Positions 27,855-37,282 of a DNA stretch of 64,000 nt are shown here, one piece after another. The position numbers were made by a program, and so were the translations under genes. Below the pieces are notes generated by a model. It made no database searches, had not been told where the DNA came from, and saw nothing but the letters and a program-made list of their open reading frames with translations. The stretch lies in assembly GCF_007997035.1 (NCBI RefSeq), contig NZ_VOSS01000090.1:1-64000 (forward strand), in the 5' to 3' direction. The number at the start of each line of letters is the position of its first letter. The stretch's first letter is position 1. This DNA is from Ralstonia sp. TCR112 (GTDB lineage: Bacteria; Pseudomonadota; Gammaproteobacteria; Burkholderiales; Burkholderiaceae).

Positions 27855-29669
27855 TCAGGCCATGGCGCGCATGGGGCCGGCAGGGTGCATGGCTTCCAGG
27901 TAGAAACCGTTGTCGCTCTGCTTGGCACGGCGCTTGGCCAGGGCGGCGGCCGTGCCGATGTCGTCGCTGTTGTGGGCAGCGCCGGGGTGCACGTGCAGTG
28001 CGCCCACCGCCATCGTCACGAAGCGGAAGAACGCCGGCAGGCCCTTGCGGTCTTCCGCATGGATGCCGCCCGCTGTGCGGTCAGCCGGCGTGTACATGGC
28101 GAGCGCGTTGGCATTGAACGCCGCCATGGCCTGCGTGATGCGCGCCTCCCAGTCGGCGCTCTGGAACAGGATCAGGAAATCGTCGCCGCCCACGTGGCCG
28201 AGAAAATCGCGCGTGGGCTCGCATGCGGTGGCCAGTACGGCAGCGGCCATCTTCAGCATCTCGTCGCCCTGCCAATAGCCGTACTGGTCGTTGAAGGGCT
28301 TGAAGTGGTTGAGGTCGACATAGCAGGCGTAGAACTCCGCGCGCGCTTCCAGCAAGCGTTCAATGTGCAGGTTCAGCGGAATGTTGCCCGGCAGGAATGT
28401 GAGCGGATTGGCGTAGCGTGCGGCCTCGATGCGGATCTCGGTCACAGTGCGCACCAGCTCCTCGCCCGTGCCCAGGCCCAAGTAGCGGCCGTGCTCCGTG
28501 ATGATGAAACCGTCGGTCAGGTAGCGCTGGTCGTCGCTCATCAGCAGCGCAGACATGTCTTCCAGCGAGGCGGATTTTTCCACCAGCACCGGCTGCCGGT
28601 TGGCAAACGCCAAGGCCGGTTTCTTGCCGTACAGCTCGCGGTGATACGGCATCGCATAGCGGTCGATGAACGCGCGGCGCGCGATGAGCGCGAGCGGGCG
28701 TTCGTCTTCGTCGAGCAGCGCCACGGCGTGCAGATCGGGGTGGCGGTTGAACAGATGCAGCACGTCGTCGTTGCTGCTGCGCAAGGGCAGCGTGGGGGCG
28801 ACGCGCAGCAGCTTGCTGGCCGTGATGGCGCGCCAGCCCACGCGCACGGCCTGCGGAAACACCGCAATCTGCGAAGACTGCAGCACGCGCGCTGCCTGGC
28901 TCGACATGTCGCTGGCGGGTTTGTCCTGCGGGCGCGCAAGAAAGAAACCCTGGCCGAAGCGGATGCCCAGGTCGCGCACCACGCCGAGTTCGTCTTCGGT
29001 CTCCAGCCCTTCGGCAATGATGCTGGTGGCGCCGCCCTTGAGGGTCTGCTGCAGCGTGCGCGCCATGTCGAGCTTGGCCGGATGCTTGGCAATGTCACGC
29101 AGGAAATACTTGTCGAGCTTGATGAAGTCGGGCGTGAGTTCGATCAGCAGGTTCAGGTTGGCATTGCCAGTGCCGAAATCGTCCAGCGCGCATTGCAGGC
29201 CGAAGTCGCGTGCCACCGACAGGGCGTCGGCAAAGCTGGCCAGATCGTCGATGGGCGTCTGCTCGGTCAGCTCGATGACGATGCGCGAGGGATGCAGGTC
29301 GTGATCGGCAATCGCATGCAGCAGGCGGGCATGGTCTTCCAGCAACTGCCGTACGCCCTGCGCGCTGAAGTTCAGGAACAGCTTGCCCGGCAGGCGCATC
29401 GCCGAGAAATTGGCAATGGCCAGACGCGCCGCGGTGGTCTCCAGCGCAATCGTGCCAGCGGTGTCCGAGGCTGCGGCAAACAGCGCCGCCGGCGACTCCA
29501 TGGCCGAGCCCACCGGCCCGCGCAGCAGGGCTTCGTAGCCGAGCACCTCGGTGGTGGACAGTCGGAAGATGGGTTGGAACACCGTGCGCAGCATCTCGGG
29601 CGCAATGCCCGCAGGCAAGGGGAGCGGCGAAAAAGTCATGACGTTGGCGGCAGACGCAAGATCGGACAT
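27855..29669 (-). CDS. EAL-CBS-GGDEF-like cyclic-di-GMP signalling protein
   Basis: A cytoplasmic protein of about 604 residues. Domains: EAL (about 15-255) with EALLRG, IELTEQ, DDFGTGNANL, the KLDKYFLRD Lys and EGLETEDE, all consistent with an active phosphodiesterase; a CBS-pair region (about 290-410); and a GGDEF-like domain (about 430-590) with LPGNIPLNLHIERLL, DLNHFKPFND and GHVGGDDFLILF. The signature reads GGDDF rather than GGDEF, so the domain may bind GTP or be catalytically weak. The likely net role is c-di-GMP hydrolysis. The start at 29669 or 29639 is uncertain. Confidence 0.9.
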   Translation of the reverse strand: MSDLASAANVMTFSPLPLPAGIAPEMLRTVFQPIFRLSTTEVLGYEALLRGPVGSAMESPAALFAAASDTAGTIALETTAARLAIANFSAMRLPGKLFLNFSAQGVRQLLEDHARLLHAIADHDLHPSRIVIELTEQTPIDDLASFADALSVARDFGLQCALDDFGTGNANLNLLIELTPDFIKLDKYFLRDIAKHPAKLDMARTLQQTLKGGATSIIAEGLETEDELGVVRDLGIRFGQGFFLARPQDKPASDMSSQAARVLQSSQIAVFPQAVRVGWRAITASKLLRVAPTLPLRSSNDDVLHLFNRHPDLHAVALLDEDERPLALIARRAFIDRYAMPYHRELYGKKPALAFANRQPVLVEKSASLEDMSALLMSDDQRYLTDGFIITEHGRYLGLGTGEELVRTVTEIRIEAARYANPLTFLPGNIPLNLHIERLLEARAEFYACYVDLNHFKPFNDQYGYWQGDEMLKMAAAVLATACEPTRDFLGHVGGDDFLILFQSADWEARITQAMAAFNANALAMYTPADRTAGGIHAEDRKGLPAFFRFVTMAVGALHVHPGAAHNSDDIGTAAALAKRRAKQSDNGFYLEAMHPAGPMRAMA

Positions 29670-29836
29670 TCCGCTAATCGACCCACTGAACACAGAGTTG
29701 AATGAACTTTTTGTGACGCACGCAGCGGTGCGGGTTGGCGAGGCGTGTTCCCCACCACAGAGGGGCGTGGTTCAGAATGCACGATGCGCCTGGGTCTTCC
29801 CCGGGCGCTGCCTATTGCCGTCCATTCATGCCGCGC

Positions 29837-29867
29837 TTGACCCTCACACAGTGTGAGGTCCTAGCCT
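29837..29867 (+). promoter_or_regulatory. MerR-type promoter with 17-bp operator dyad
   Basis: A -35 TTGACC (29837-29842) and -10 TAGCCT (29862-29867) are separated by 19 bp, the over-long spacing typical of MerR-controlled promoters. The spacer contains a perfect inverted repeat CCTCACACAGTGTGAGG (29842-29858). It lies 29 bp upstream of the MerR gene, so autoregulation is likely. Confidence 0.82.
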
Positions 29868-29895
29868 GTGTCCAAGCCAGAAGACAGGAGCCACC

Positions 29896-30924
29896 ATGTT
29901 GTTGAAAGTGGGCGATCTCGCCAAACGCTGCGGCCTCTCGGTGCGCATGCTGCATCACTACGACACCATCGGCCTGCTCACGCCTTCGGCCCGCTCCGAC
30001 AGCGGTTACCGGCTGTACGACAAGGCTGACGTCGCCCGCCTGCACAAGATCCAGGCGTTGCGGCGCTTCGGCATGTCGCTGGCCGATGTCGGGGCTTTCC
30101 TGGCCAATCCGGACATCCCCTTCACCACGATCGTGGAACGGCAGATTGCGATGCTCGATCAGCAGATCACGCAGGCCAGCGTGCTGCGCGATCGGCTGTC
30201 GCGGCTGCACGGCCAGCTTGTGCGCGAGGAGGAGCCCGAATTGACCGAGTGGCTCACAACCTTGGAATGGATGACCATGTACGACAAATATCTCTCGCAG
30301 GAAGAACGTGCCCGCGCCGAACGCATGGATGCCGATACCGCCCGTCATGCGCGGTGGGCGGCGCTGGTGTCGACCGTGCAGGACGCGATGACGCGCCAGG
30401 TGGCCTTACGCAGCAGCGAGGCGCAAGCGCTCGCCAGACAATGGATGGCGCTGCTCGCGCAGGACGCGGCGCTCGACCCGGTGCTCTCGGCCAAGCTGCA
30501 CAAGATGCACATCAACGAACCGGCGTTGCAGGAGCGCACCGGTATCAGCTTGGAGATGCTCGACTTCATCATGGAGGCGGCCAACGAAACCAAGCTGGCG
30601 ATCTACGCGAAGTATCTGTCGGCGCGGGAGCTGCAGTTCATGCGCGAGAACTTCGGCAAGCGCGCCAACGAGTGGCCGACCTTGATTGCAGAGGTGCGAC
30701 AGCATCTGGCCAACGGCACACCGGCACATGCGCCTGCCATGCAGCAGCTTGCGCGGCATTGGATCGAATTGTTCCGCTCCTATGCGGGGGACGATCCGCA
30801 GACTCAGGCGAAGGTGCGCCTGGCGATGGAGCAGGAGCCCGAGCTATCCGCCAGCCCGTGGATGGGCCCGGACCTGATCGCCTATGTGCGTGAGGCGATG
30901 GAAGGTTTGAAGGCCGCAGCGTAA
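29896..30924 (+). CDS. MerR-family regulator with long TipAS-like C-terminal region
   Basis: A 342-residue activator. The N-terminal MerR winged helix (LLKVGDLAKRCGLSVRMLHH, GLLTPSARSDSGYRLYDKAD) and dimerisation coiled coil (about 75-115) are followed by about 220 residues that contain two copies of a TipAS-like antibiotic-binding helical module (around MDADTARHARW...ARQWMALL and ATLIAEV-like...ARHWIELFRSY). TipAS domains bind hydrophobic ligands. No effector gene follows directly; the next gene is on the other strand. The promoter operator at 29837 supports self-control. Confidence 0.9.
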   Translation: MLLKVGDLAKRCGLSVRMLHHYDTIGLLTPSARSDSGYRLYDKADVARLHKIQALRRFGMSLADVGAFLANPDIPFTTIVERQIAMLDQQITQASVLRDRLSRLHGQLVREEEPELTEWLTTLEWMTMYDKYLSQEERARAERMDADTARHARWAALVSTVQDAMTRQVALRSSEAQALARQWMALLAQDAALDPVLSAKLHKMHINEPALQERTGISLEMLDFIMEAANETKLAIYAKYLSARELQFMRENFGKRANEWPTLIAEVRQHLANGTPAHAPAMQQLARHWIELFRSYAGDDPQTQAKVRLAMEQEPELSASPWMGPDLIAYVREAMEGLKAAA

Positions 30925-31027
30925 GCCGCCGCGTGCGCAACCTGGGGCCGTCTCCTGCTCAGACAAGTGCCTCGGGTGCGCATTGCTGTGCGTGCGAGAG
31001 GCGATCATCAAGCGCCAGCGTCTGGGC

Positions 31028-31327
31028 TCACACACCGCAGATCGAACAGTGCTTTCCGCCGCAGACATGGAGGACGCTGTTGCGGCGGCCGGAGCCACCC
31101 GCGCTGCCCGGCCCGGTGATTGGTTTGCCCGCCAGCTGCTCATGCAGCGAACTGGGTTGCCAGCGTGAAACTGACTTCAATGCAACGCGCCCACCGGTCG
31201 GCATTGGCGCGGCGGGTGTGTCTTCGTCGCAGTAGGGGCAGGGTGTGGGCGCGTGCAGTTTCGCAGCCGGAATCAGCCGTTCGAAAATGCCGTCGCAAGC
31301 GGTACAGCGGATGTCGTATAGCGGCAT
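31028..31327 (-). CDS. fmdB: FmdB-family zinc-ribbon protein
   Basis: A 99-residue small regulator-like protein. It opens MPLYDIRCTACDGIFERLI, with a zinc ribbon built from CTAC and CPYC pairs as in FmdB/CxxC_CxxC_SSSS proteins. A second Cys/His-rich tail (VCGGKHCSICGV) is at the C-terminus. FmdB was described as a regulator in the formamidase operon of Methylophilus methylotrophus. It is the last gene of the leftward urt-amiE-fmdA-fmdB operon; the ATG at 31327 has GGAGG. Confidence 0.85.
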   Translation of the reverse strand: MPLYDIRCTACDGIFERLIPAAKLHAPTPCPYCDEDTPAAPMPTGGRVALKSVSRWQPSSLHEQLAGKPITGPGSAGGSGRRNSVLHVCGGKHCSICGV

Positions 31328-31393
31328 GCATGCCTCCGTTGCCGCGCCGGCCGTAGCGATGCCGCCATGGCCGGCGCGTATTGGTCATCAACG

Positions 31394-32575
31394 TCAAGCG
31401 GGCTTGCGGCCCCAGTGCGATTTGTCGTTCAGCATGCCCTTGGGGGTGATGTCCTGGTCGAAGATCGCCGTGGGAATCGACACCGTGCACGCGCAGTTCG
31501 GGATGTCCACGATGCCGCCGATGCGCCCCTCTACCGGCGCGGCCGTCAGCAGCATGTAGGCCTGGCTGGCGCTGAAACCAAAGTGCGTGAGGTAGTCGAT
31601 GGCTTTCAGGCACGCCTGCCGATACGCGACGGTGGCATCCAGGTAGTAGTTGGTGCCGTTTTCCACGCTGATGCCCTCGAAGGTCAGCCATTGGTCGTAG
31701 CGCGGCTTGACGGGGCTGGGCATGAAGATCGGCGCGCTCAAGTTGTACTTGGCCATGCCGCCCTTGATGAGGTCGAACCCGACGCGCGTGGCGCCGTCCA
31801 TTTCGATCGCGCCGCAGAAGCCGATTTCGCCGTCGCCCTGGGAGAAGTGCAGGTCGCCCATCGAGAAGCCGGCCCCTTTGACGTACACCGGGAAGAAGAT
31901 GCGGGTGCCGATCGACAGGTCCTTGATGTCGGTGTTGCCGCCGTGCTCGCGTGGCGGCACCGTGCGCGCGGCCTCGCCTGCCATGCGATCGAATTCCGCG
32001 CCGGACACGCCGCGCAGCACGGCGGTGCGCGGGTCGGGCGGCTGGGCCAGGCCCTTGGCGGCCAGCGGTGCTTCACGGCGGTTCCATTCATCCAGCAGTT
32101 CGCGGGAGGGCAGGCAGCCCATCAACCCAGGGTGCGTCAGGCCTGCCAGCCGGACGCCGGGAATATGGCGCGACGTGGCATAGACGCCTTTCAAGTCCCA
32201 GATGGCCTTGTCGGCATCGGGAAAGTAATCCGCCAGGAAGCCGCCGCCGTTGGATTTTGCGAACACGCCCGAAAAGCCGATCGGCGTGACGGGCTTGATG
32301 TCGAGCAGGTCTACCACCAGCAGGTCGCCCGGCTCCGCGCCTTCAATGTAGAAGGGCCCCGTGAGTGGATGCGCGCGGGTCAGGTCGACATTGCGCACGT
32401 CGTCGACCTTGTCGTCGTCACGGATCTGCGCGTCGAGAAAATCCAGCGATTCGATGATGATCTCTTCACCGGGCTTGACCTTGGAAAGGAACGGGATGTC
32501 CGGATGCCAGCGGTTGTGGCCGAGTTCGGCCTGCTCTGCCAGCGGCTTGCCGGGCTGGATCTTGAAATGCTGCAT
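31394..32575 (-). CDS. fmdA: Formamidase
   Basis: Hydrolyses formamide to formate and ammonia. The 393-residue protein belongs to the acetamidase/formamidase family: QPGKPLAEQAELGHNRWHPD, LTGPFYIEGAEPGDLLVVDLL, HPGLMGCLPSRELLDEWNRR, MGDLHFSQGDGEIGFCGAIE, and a C-terminal NCACTVSIPTAIFDQDI. The ATG at 32575 follows GAGGAG. It sits between amiE and fmdB and is co-oriented with the urea/amide ABC transporter, so it uses imported amides as a nitrogen source. Confidence 0.95.
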   Translation of the reverse strand: MQHFKIQPGKPLAEQAELGHNRWHPDIPFLSKVKPGEEIIIESLDFLDAQIRDDDKVDDVRNVDLTRAHPLTGPFYIEGAEPGDLLVVDLLDIKPVTPIGFSGVFAKSNGGGFLADYFPDADKAIWDLKGVYATSRHIPGVRLAGLTHPGLMGCLPSRELLDEWNRREAPLAAKGLAQPPDPRTAVLRGVSGAEFDRMAGEAARTVPPREHGGNTDIKDLSIGTRIFFPVYVKGAGFSMGDLHFSQGDGEIGFCGAIEMDGATRVGFDLIKGGMAKYNLSAPIFMPSPVKPRYDQWLTFEGISVENGTNYYLDATVAYRQACLKAIDYLTHFGFSASQAYMLLTAAPVEGRIGGIVDIPNCACTVSIPTAIFDQDITPKGMLNDKSHWGRKPA

Positions 32576-32601
32576 GGTGGTTTCTCCTCAGGGAAGTGGC
32601 G

Positions 32602-33624
32602 TCAGGCGTGGGGGATGCCATCGATGGGGCATTCGGGCGTGCCGGCGGTGCGGCGGGTGAGGGCCTCGACCTGCGCGCGCGCGGCGGCCGGATCGTTCAC
32701 CCAGGTCTTGTAGAAATCGAAGGGGCAGGCGGCCACGCCTTCCGGTGCTTCTCCGGAGTTGATGGTGCCGGTGTAGCCGCGGTGCAGCAGCTTATAAAGA
32801 TGGTTTTGCGATTGCAGGTGCTTGCGCGCATCGCGGATCAGCCCGACCGACAGCTCGGCGTACTGGATGCCCATCTCTTCGGTGCCGCATTCGCCCAGCG
32901 TGCGGCCGTCGAATCCGACGATGGCCGAGTGCCCGAAGTACGAATACACGCCGTCGAAGCCGGCCGCGTTCGCCACGGCCACGTAGACGTTGTTCATCCA
33001 CGCCATGGCTTTGGACACCATCACCTGCTGCTCCTTGGCCGGATACATGTATCCCTGGCAGCGGACGATCAGCTCGGCGCCCTTCATGGCGCAGTCGCGC
33101 CAGATCTCGGGGTAGTTGCCGTCGTCGCAGATGATCAGGCTGATCTTCAGGCCCTTGGGGCCTTCCGATACGTAGGTGCAGCCGCCGGGGTACCAGCCTT
33201 CGATGGGGCACCACGGCATGATCTTGCGGTACTTCTGCACGATTTCACCCTGGTCGTTCATCAGGATGAGCGTGTTGTAGGGCGCCTTGTTGGGGTGGTC
33301 TTCATGGCGCTCGCCGGTGAGCGAGAACACGCCCCACACCTTCGCCTCGCGGCATGCCGCGGCAAAGATGGCGGTCTCGTCGCCGGGGATGGTGGCCGCC
33401 GTCTCGTACATCTCCGCAGCGTCGTACATGATCCCGTGCGTGGAGTATTCGGGAAACACCACGAGGTCCAGCCCGGGCAGACCTTGCTTCATGCCGACCA
33501 GCATCCGGCCGATGTTGCGCGCGTTCTCCAGCACCTCGGCGCGCGTGTGCAGGCGCGGCATCTTGTAGTTGACGACGGCCACGCCAACGCAGTCCTGGCT
33601 GCTTGAAATGTCCCCGTGACGCAT
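32602..33624 (-). CDS. amiE: Aliphatic amidase
   Basis: Hydrolyses short-chain amides such as acetamide to acid and ammonia. The 340-residue nitrilase-superfamily enzyme carries the triad at the same numbers as P. aeruginosa AmiE: Glu59 (VFPEYS), Lys134 (YRKIMPW) and Cys166 ([10 protein letters not shown]). The ATG at 33624 ([10 protein letters not shown]) has TAGGAG six bases upstream; the frame is open further upstream but the family begins here. It is 26 bp downstream of urtE in the same operon. Confidence 0.96.
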   Translation of the reverse strand: MRHGDISSSQDCVGVAVVNYKMPRLHTRAEVLENARNIGRMLVGMKQGLPGLDLVVFPEYSTHGIMYDAAEMYETAATIPGDETAIFAAACREAKVWGVFSLTGERHEDHPNKAPYNTLILMNDQGEIVQKYRKIMPWCPIEGWYPGGCTYVSEGPKGLKISLIICDDGNYPEIWRDCAMKGAELIVRCQGYMYPAKEQQVMVSKAMAWMNNVYVAVANAAGFDGVYSYFGHSAIVGFDGRTLGECGTEEMGIQYAELSVGLIRDARKHLQSQNHLYKLLHRGYTGTINSGEAPEGVAACPFDFYKTWVNDPAAARAQVEALTRRTAGTPECPIDGIPHA

Positions 33625-33649
33625 GCTTGCTCCTATGGTGTGAGATGAG

Positions 33650-34339
33650 TCAAACCGAGAGGTATCGGCTGATGGTGGCGGCATCGACCTTGTCGCGCGT
33701 TTCTTCGTAGACGAAGCGCCCTTTGTCGATGACGAGAAAGCGGTCGGCGATATCGAGGGTGAAGCTGAGCACCTGTTCCGACACGACGATGGTGAGCTGG
33801 CGGAGCTTGCGGATCTCCTTCAACGCCCGTGCGATGTCCTTGATGATCGACGGCTGGATGCCCTCGGTCGGCTCGTCCAGCAGCAAGACCTTCGGGTTGG
33901 TGGCCAATGCACGCGCAATGGCGAGCTGCTGTTGCTGGCCGCCGGACAGGTTCCCGCTCTTGCGCCCGCGCATGTCGTACAGCACGGGGAAGAGCGCATA
34001 CAGTTCGTCCGGCACGCGACCGCCCGCGGAGGCCGGCAGGCCGGTCTGGATGTTCTCCAGCACCGTCATGCTCGAGAACATCATGCGGCCCTGCGGCACG
34101 TAGGCGATGCCGCGCGCCACGCGCTGGAACGAGGGCAGGGCCGTCAGTTCCTGGCCGTCGATCGACACGCTGCCCGAGCGCGTCGGAAGAATGCCCATCA
34201 GGGTCTTGAACAGCGTGGTCTTGCCCATGCCGTTGCGGCCCATCACGGCCACGATCTCCTGCGGCGCCACCTGCAGGTTGAGGGCATGGAGCACCTGGCT
34301 CTGGCCGTATCCGGAAACGAGGTCGGTCACGTTGAACAT
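33650..34339 (-). CDS. urtE: Urea/amide ABC transporter ATP-binding subunit UrtE
   Basis: One of two ATPases of a branched-chain-type (HAAT family) importer. The 229-residue protein has Walker [10 protein letters not shown], signature [15 protein letters not shown], Walker [13 protein letters not shown] and a His switch region modified to VVSEQVL, as in LivF/UrtE proteins. It is 15 bp downstream of urtD. The operon context with amiE and fmdA makes short-chain amides as plausible a substrate as urea. Confidence 0.94.
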   Translation of the reverse strand: MFNVTDLVSGYGQSQVLHALNLQVAPQEIVAVMGRNGMGKTTLFKTLMGILPTRSGSVSIDGQELTALPSFQRVARGIAYVPQGRMMFSSMTVLENIQTGLPASAGGRVPDELYALFPVLYDMRGRKSGNLSGGQQQQLAIARALATNPKVLLLDEPTEGIQPSIIKDIARALKEIRKLRQLTIVVSEQVLSFTLDIADRFLVIDKGRFVYEETRDKVDAATISRYLSV

Positions 34340-34354
34340 GTTCGGCTCCGGGGC

Positions 34355-35116
34355 TCAATGGCCCAGATAGACTTCAATGACTTTCGGGTCGGCCTGCACC
34401 GCATCCATGCTGCCTTCGGCCAGCACCTTGCCCTGGTGCAGCACCGTCACGCGGTGGGCGATGCTCTTGACGAACTCCATGTCGTGCTCGATGACGAGCA
34501 CCGAGCGCCCCTGGCTGATGCGGCCGAGCAGTTCGGCTGTCTTCTCGCGTTCCGACACGCTCATGCCGGCAACGGGTTCATCGAGCATCACGAGTTCCGG
34601 CTCCTGCATGAGCAGCATGCCGATCTCCAGCCACTGCTTTTGCCCGTGCGAGAGCAGGTCCGCCTGCTGGTGCAGCAGCTCGTGCAGGAAGATGTCGCGG
34701 GCCACGGCTTCCACGCGTTCCACCACGTCGGGGGTGCGGCGGAAGGCGAGTGCGCCGAGCACCTTACGCCCGCGTGGAAACGACATCTCCAGGTTCTCGA
34801 ACACCGTCAGGTTTTCGTAGATGGACGGTGTCTGGAACTTGCGGCCGACACCCGAGCGCACGATGTCGTGCTCGCGCATCTTTGTCAGTTCCAGGTTGTT
34901 GAAGCGGATGCTGCCGGAGGTGGCGCGCGTCTTTCCGCAGATCAGGTCCAGCACCGTGGTCTTGCCCGCGCCGTTGGGGCCGATCACCACGCGCACTTCG
35001 TTGCGGTCTACGTACAGGTTCAGGCTGTCCACCGCCTTGAAGCCGTCGAACGACACCGTCAGGTCTTCGATCGCCAGCACGGGCTTGGGCATTTCCACGC
35101 CGATCGGTTGGGTCAT
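34355..35116 (-). CDS. urtD: Urea/amide ABC transporter ATP-binding subunit UrtD
   Basis: The second ATPase of the importer, LivG/UrtD type, 253 residues. Walker A is GPNGAGKTT, the signature is LSHGQKQWLEIGMLLMQEP (the LSHGQKQWLEIG form is diagnostic of UrtD), Walker B is LVMLDEPVAGMS and the switch His is in LVIEHDMEFV. The ATG at 35116 begins MTQPIGVEM; the same frame is open upstream through urtC but that is antisense-like noise. It lies 14 bp after urtC. Confidence 0.95.
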   Translation of the reverse strand: MTQPIGVEMPKPVLAIEDLTVSFDGFKAVDSLNLYVDRNEVRVVIGPNGAGKTTVLDLICGKTRATSGSIRFNNLELTKMREHDIVRSGVGRKFQTPSIYENLTVFENLEMSFPRGRKVLGALAFRRTPDVVERVEAVARDIFLHELLHQQADLLSHGQKQWLEIGMLLMQEPELVMLDEPVAGMSVSEREKTAELLGRISQGRSVLVIEHDMEFVKSIAHRVTVLHQGKVLAEGSMDAVQADPKVIEVYLGH

Positions 35117-35130
35117 GATGGTCTCCGGGT

Positions 35131-36267
35131 TTAGCCTTGCGCGGTGGCGCCGGGCGCCGGTTTTGCCGCCGCGCGGCGGCCTTGCAGCAGCCGTGCGATC
35201 CATTTGCGGCCGTGGCTGTCGTACAGGCCGGCCAGGCCGTTGGGGAAGTACATGACCACGGCGATGAACAGGCCGCCCATCAGGAACAGCCACAGCTGCG
35301 GGAAGGACTCGGAGAAATACGTCTTGCCGAAATTGACGAGCAGCGTGCCGTACACCGCGCCCAGCAGCGAGAGGCGTCCGCCCACCGCGGCATAGATGAC
35401 CATCTCGATCGACGGCACGATGCCGACGAACGACGGCGACATGAAGCCCACCTGCAGCGTGAACATCGCCCCGCCGATGGCCGACATGGCCGCCGCCACG
35501 CAGAACACGAACACCTTGAAGCTGGCGACGTCGTAACCGGAAAAGCGCACGCGCTCTTCCTTGTCGCGCATCGCCATCAGCAGGCGGCCGAGTTTGGAAC
35601 GCAGGATGAAGCGTCCGAGCACGATGCAGCCCACCAGCAGGCCGGCGGTGACGAAGTACAGGATCAGCTTGGCGGAGTCGGTGCGGATGTCCCAGCCGAG
35701 CAGCGTCTTCAGGTCGGTGATGCCGTTGACGCCGCCCGTCCAGCCCTGCTGCCCGATGATGAGGATCGACAGGATCGCCGCGATGGCCTGCGTGACGATG
35801 GAAAAATACACATCGCCCACGCGCCGCTTGAACATGGCGATGCCGATCAGCAACGCAAGCAGCGTGGGCACCAGCACCACCGCGACCACCGCGAAGCCGA
35901 AGTGGCGGAACGGCTCCCAGAACAACGGCAGGGCGGTCAGCTGGTTCCAATCCATGAAGTCGGGAATGCCGGGCGTCGACTGGATCTTGGTGCTGACCGG
36001 GTCGGAGGCTTCCAGCTTGAGGAACATCGCCATGCAATAACCGCCGAGCCCGAAGAACACGCCCTGGCCGAGGCTCAGGATGCCGCCGTAGCCCCAGCAC
36101 AGCACCAGGCCGACGGCCACGAAGGCGTAGCTGAGGTACTTGCCGATCAGGTTCAGGCGGAACACGTCGAACGCCAGCGGCATGACGACGAAGATGACGG
36201 CGCAGAGTACGGCCAGGCCGAGCCAGTCGCGCCTGCGCTCTAGCCATGAGTGAAGCGTGGGGTTCAT
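35131..36267 (-). CDS. urtC: Urea/amide ABC transporter permease UrtC
   Basis: A 378-residue LivM-type permease with about ten hydrophobic segments (for example WLGLAVLCAVIFVVMPLAFD, FVAVGLVLCWGYGGILSLGQ, VFFGLGGYCMAMFLKL, LILYFVTAGLLVGCIVLGRF, LWLFLMGGLFIAVVMYFPNG). The EAA-like loop follows RLLMAMRDKEERVRFSGYDV. It ends with a basic cytoplasmic tail. It is 10 bp downstream of urtB. Confidence 0.95.
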   Translation of the reverse strand: MNPTLHSWLERRRDWLGLAVLCAVIFVVMPLAFDVFRLNLIGKYLSYAFVAVGLVLCWGYGGILSLGQGVFFGLGGYCMAMFLKLEASDPVSTKIQSTPGIPDFMDWNQLTALPLFWEPFRHFGFAVVAVVLVPTLLALLIGIAMFKRRVGDVYFSIVTQAIAAILSILIIGQQGWTGGVNGITDLKTLLGWDIRTDSAKLILYFVTAGLLVGCIVLGRFILRSKLGRLLMAMRDKEERVRFSGYDVASFKVFVFCVAAAMSAIGGAMFTLQVGFMSPSFVGIVPSIEMVIYAAVGGRLSLLGAVYGTLLVNFGKTYFSESFPQLWLFLMGGLFIAVVMYFPNGLAGLYDSHGRKWIARLLQGRRAAAKPAPGATAQG

Positions 36268-36277
36268 GTCGGACTCC

Positions 36278-37195
36278 TTATTTGCGGACCTTGACCGAGA
36301 ACAGCCCCTGGGGCCGCATCATCAGGATCAGGATCACGGCCGAGAGCGTCAGCACCTTGGCCATCGAGCCTGTGAGGAAGAACTCGGTGGTCGATTGCGT
36401 CTGGGCGATGGTGAAGGCCGACGCGATGGTGCCCAGCAGGCTTTGCGCGCCGCCGAACACCACCACCAGGAAGGTGTCGACGATGTACAGCGACCCCGAA
36501 GTCGGGCCGGTCGAACCGATGGTGGTAAATGCGGCTCCCGCCACCCCGGCCACGCCGCAACCCAGGGCGAAGGTCATGCGGTCGACGCGCCGTGTGTCGA
36601 TGCCCACCGCACCGCTCATCACGCGGTTCTGCACCGTGGCACGCACCTGAAGACCCCAGCGCGAGCGGAACAGCAGCAGGAACAGCGCCCCGGTCAGCAG
36701 CGTGGTCAGCGCCATCACGAAGAGGCCGTTGATCGGGATATCGATGCCGCCGCCGGGCGAGAACGATCCCATCAGCCAGTCGGGCAGCGCCGGGCTGACT
36801 TCCTTGGCGCCGAAGATGGAGCGGAAAGCTTGCTGCATGGCCAGGCTCAGGCCCCAGGTGGCGAGCAGTGTGTCGAGCGGGCGGTTGTAAAGCCGCGAGA
36901 TCATCAACCGCTCGACTGCGTAACCGATAGCCGCTGCCAGGACGAACGACAGCACCACGGCCGCGAAGAAGTAGTAAGGCTGCAGTGCCGGCGCGTAGCT
37001 CGCGGTGAGCGTTGACAGTAGGTACGTGGTGTACGCGCCGATGGTGAGAAACTCGCCATGGGCCATGTTGATCACGCCCATCTGCCCAAAGATGATGGCC
37101 AGGCCGAGTGCCATCAGCAGCAGCACGCAGAAGAACGACAGGCCGTTGAAGCCCTGCATGGCGAAGATCGCCCCGAATTCCGACAACGAGGTCAT
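36278..37195 (-). CDS. urtB: Urea/amide ABC transporter permease UrtB
   Basis: A 305-residue LivH-type permease with about eight membrane segments: FNGLSFFCVLLLMALGLAII, MGVINMAHGEFLTIGAYTTY, a TWGLSLAMQQAFRSIFGAKE loop, TLLTGALFLLLFRSRWGLQV, then ATVQNRVMSGAVGIDTRRVD. It is the short form; many UrtB proteins carry an extra N-terminal periplasmic domain that is absent here. The ATG at 37195 (MTSLSEFGAI) follows GGAGCC. It is 87 bp from urtA. Confidence 0.93.
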   Translation of the reverse strand: MTSLSEFGAIFAMQGFNGLSFFCVLLLMALGLAIIFGQMGVINMAHGEFLTIGAYTTYLLSTLTASYAPALQPYYFFAAVVLSFVLAAAIGYAVERLMISRLYNRPLDTLLATWGLSLAMQQAFRSIFGAKEVSPALPDWLMGSFSPGGGIDIPINGLFVMALTTLLTGALFLLLFRSRWGLQVRATVQNRVMSGAVGIDTRRVDRMTFALGCGVAGVAGAAFTTIGSTGPTSGSLYIVDTFLVVVFGGAQSLLGTIASAFTIAQTQSTTEFFLTGSMAKVLTLSAVILILMMRPQGLFSVKVRK

Positions 37196-37282
37196 GGCGG
37201 CTCCACGAAGACGATGGATGCGGTGGGAAGCGGTCCGTCCGGCTTGCAAACCCTGCTGCGGCCGGACCGCGTCTGCGGCGGG

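Noticed and set aside
34355-36247. Single 630-codon frame suggesting a UrtC-UrtD fusion
   Set aside because: Only the last 253 codons are UrtD; the upstream part is an out-of-frame reading of urtC, which is complete in its own frame.
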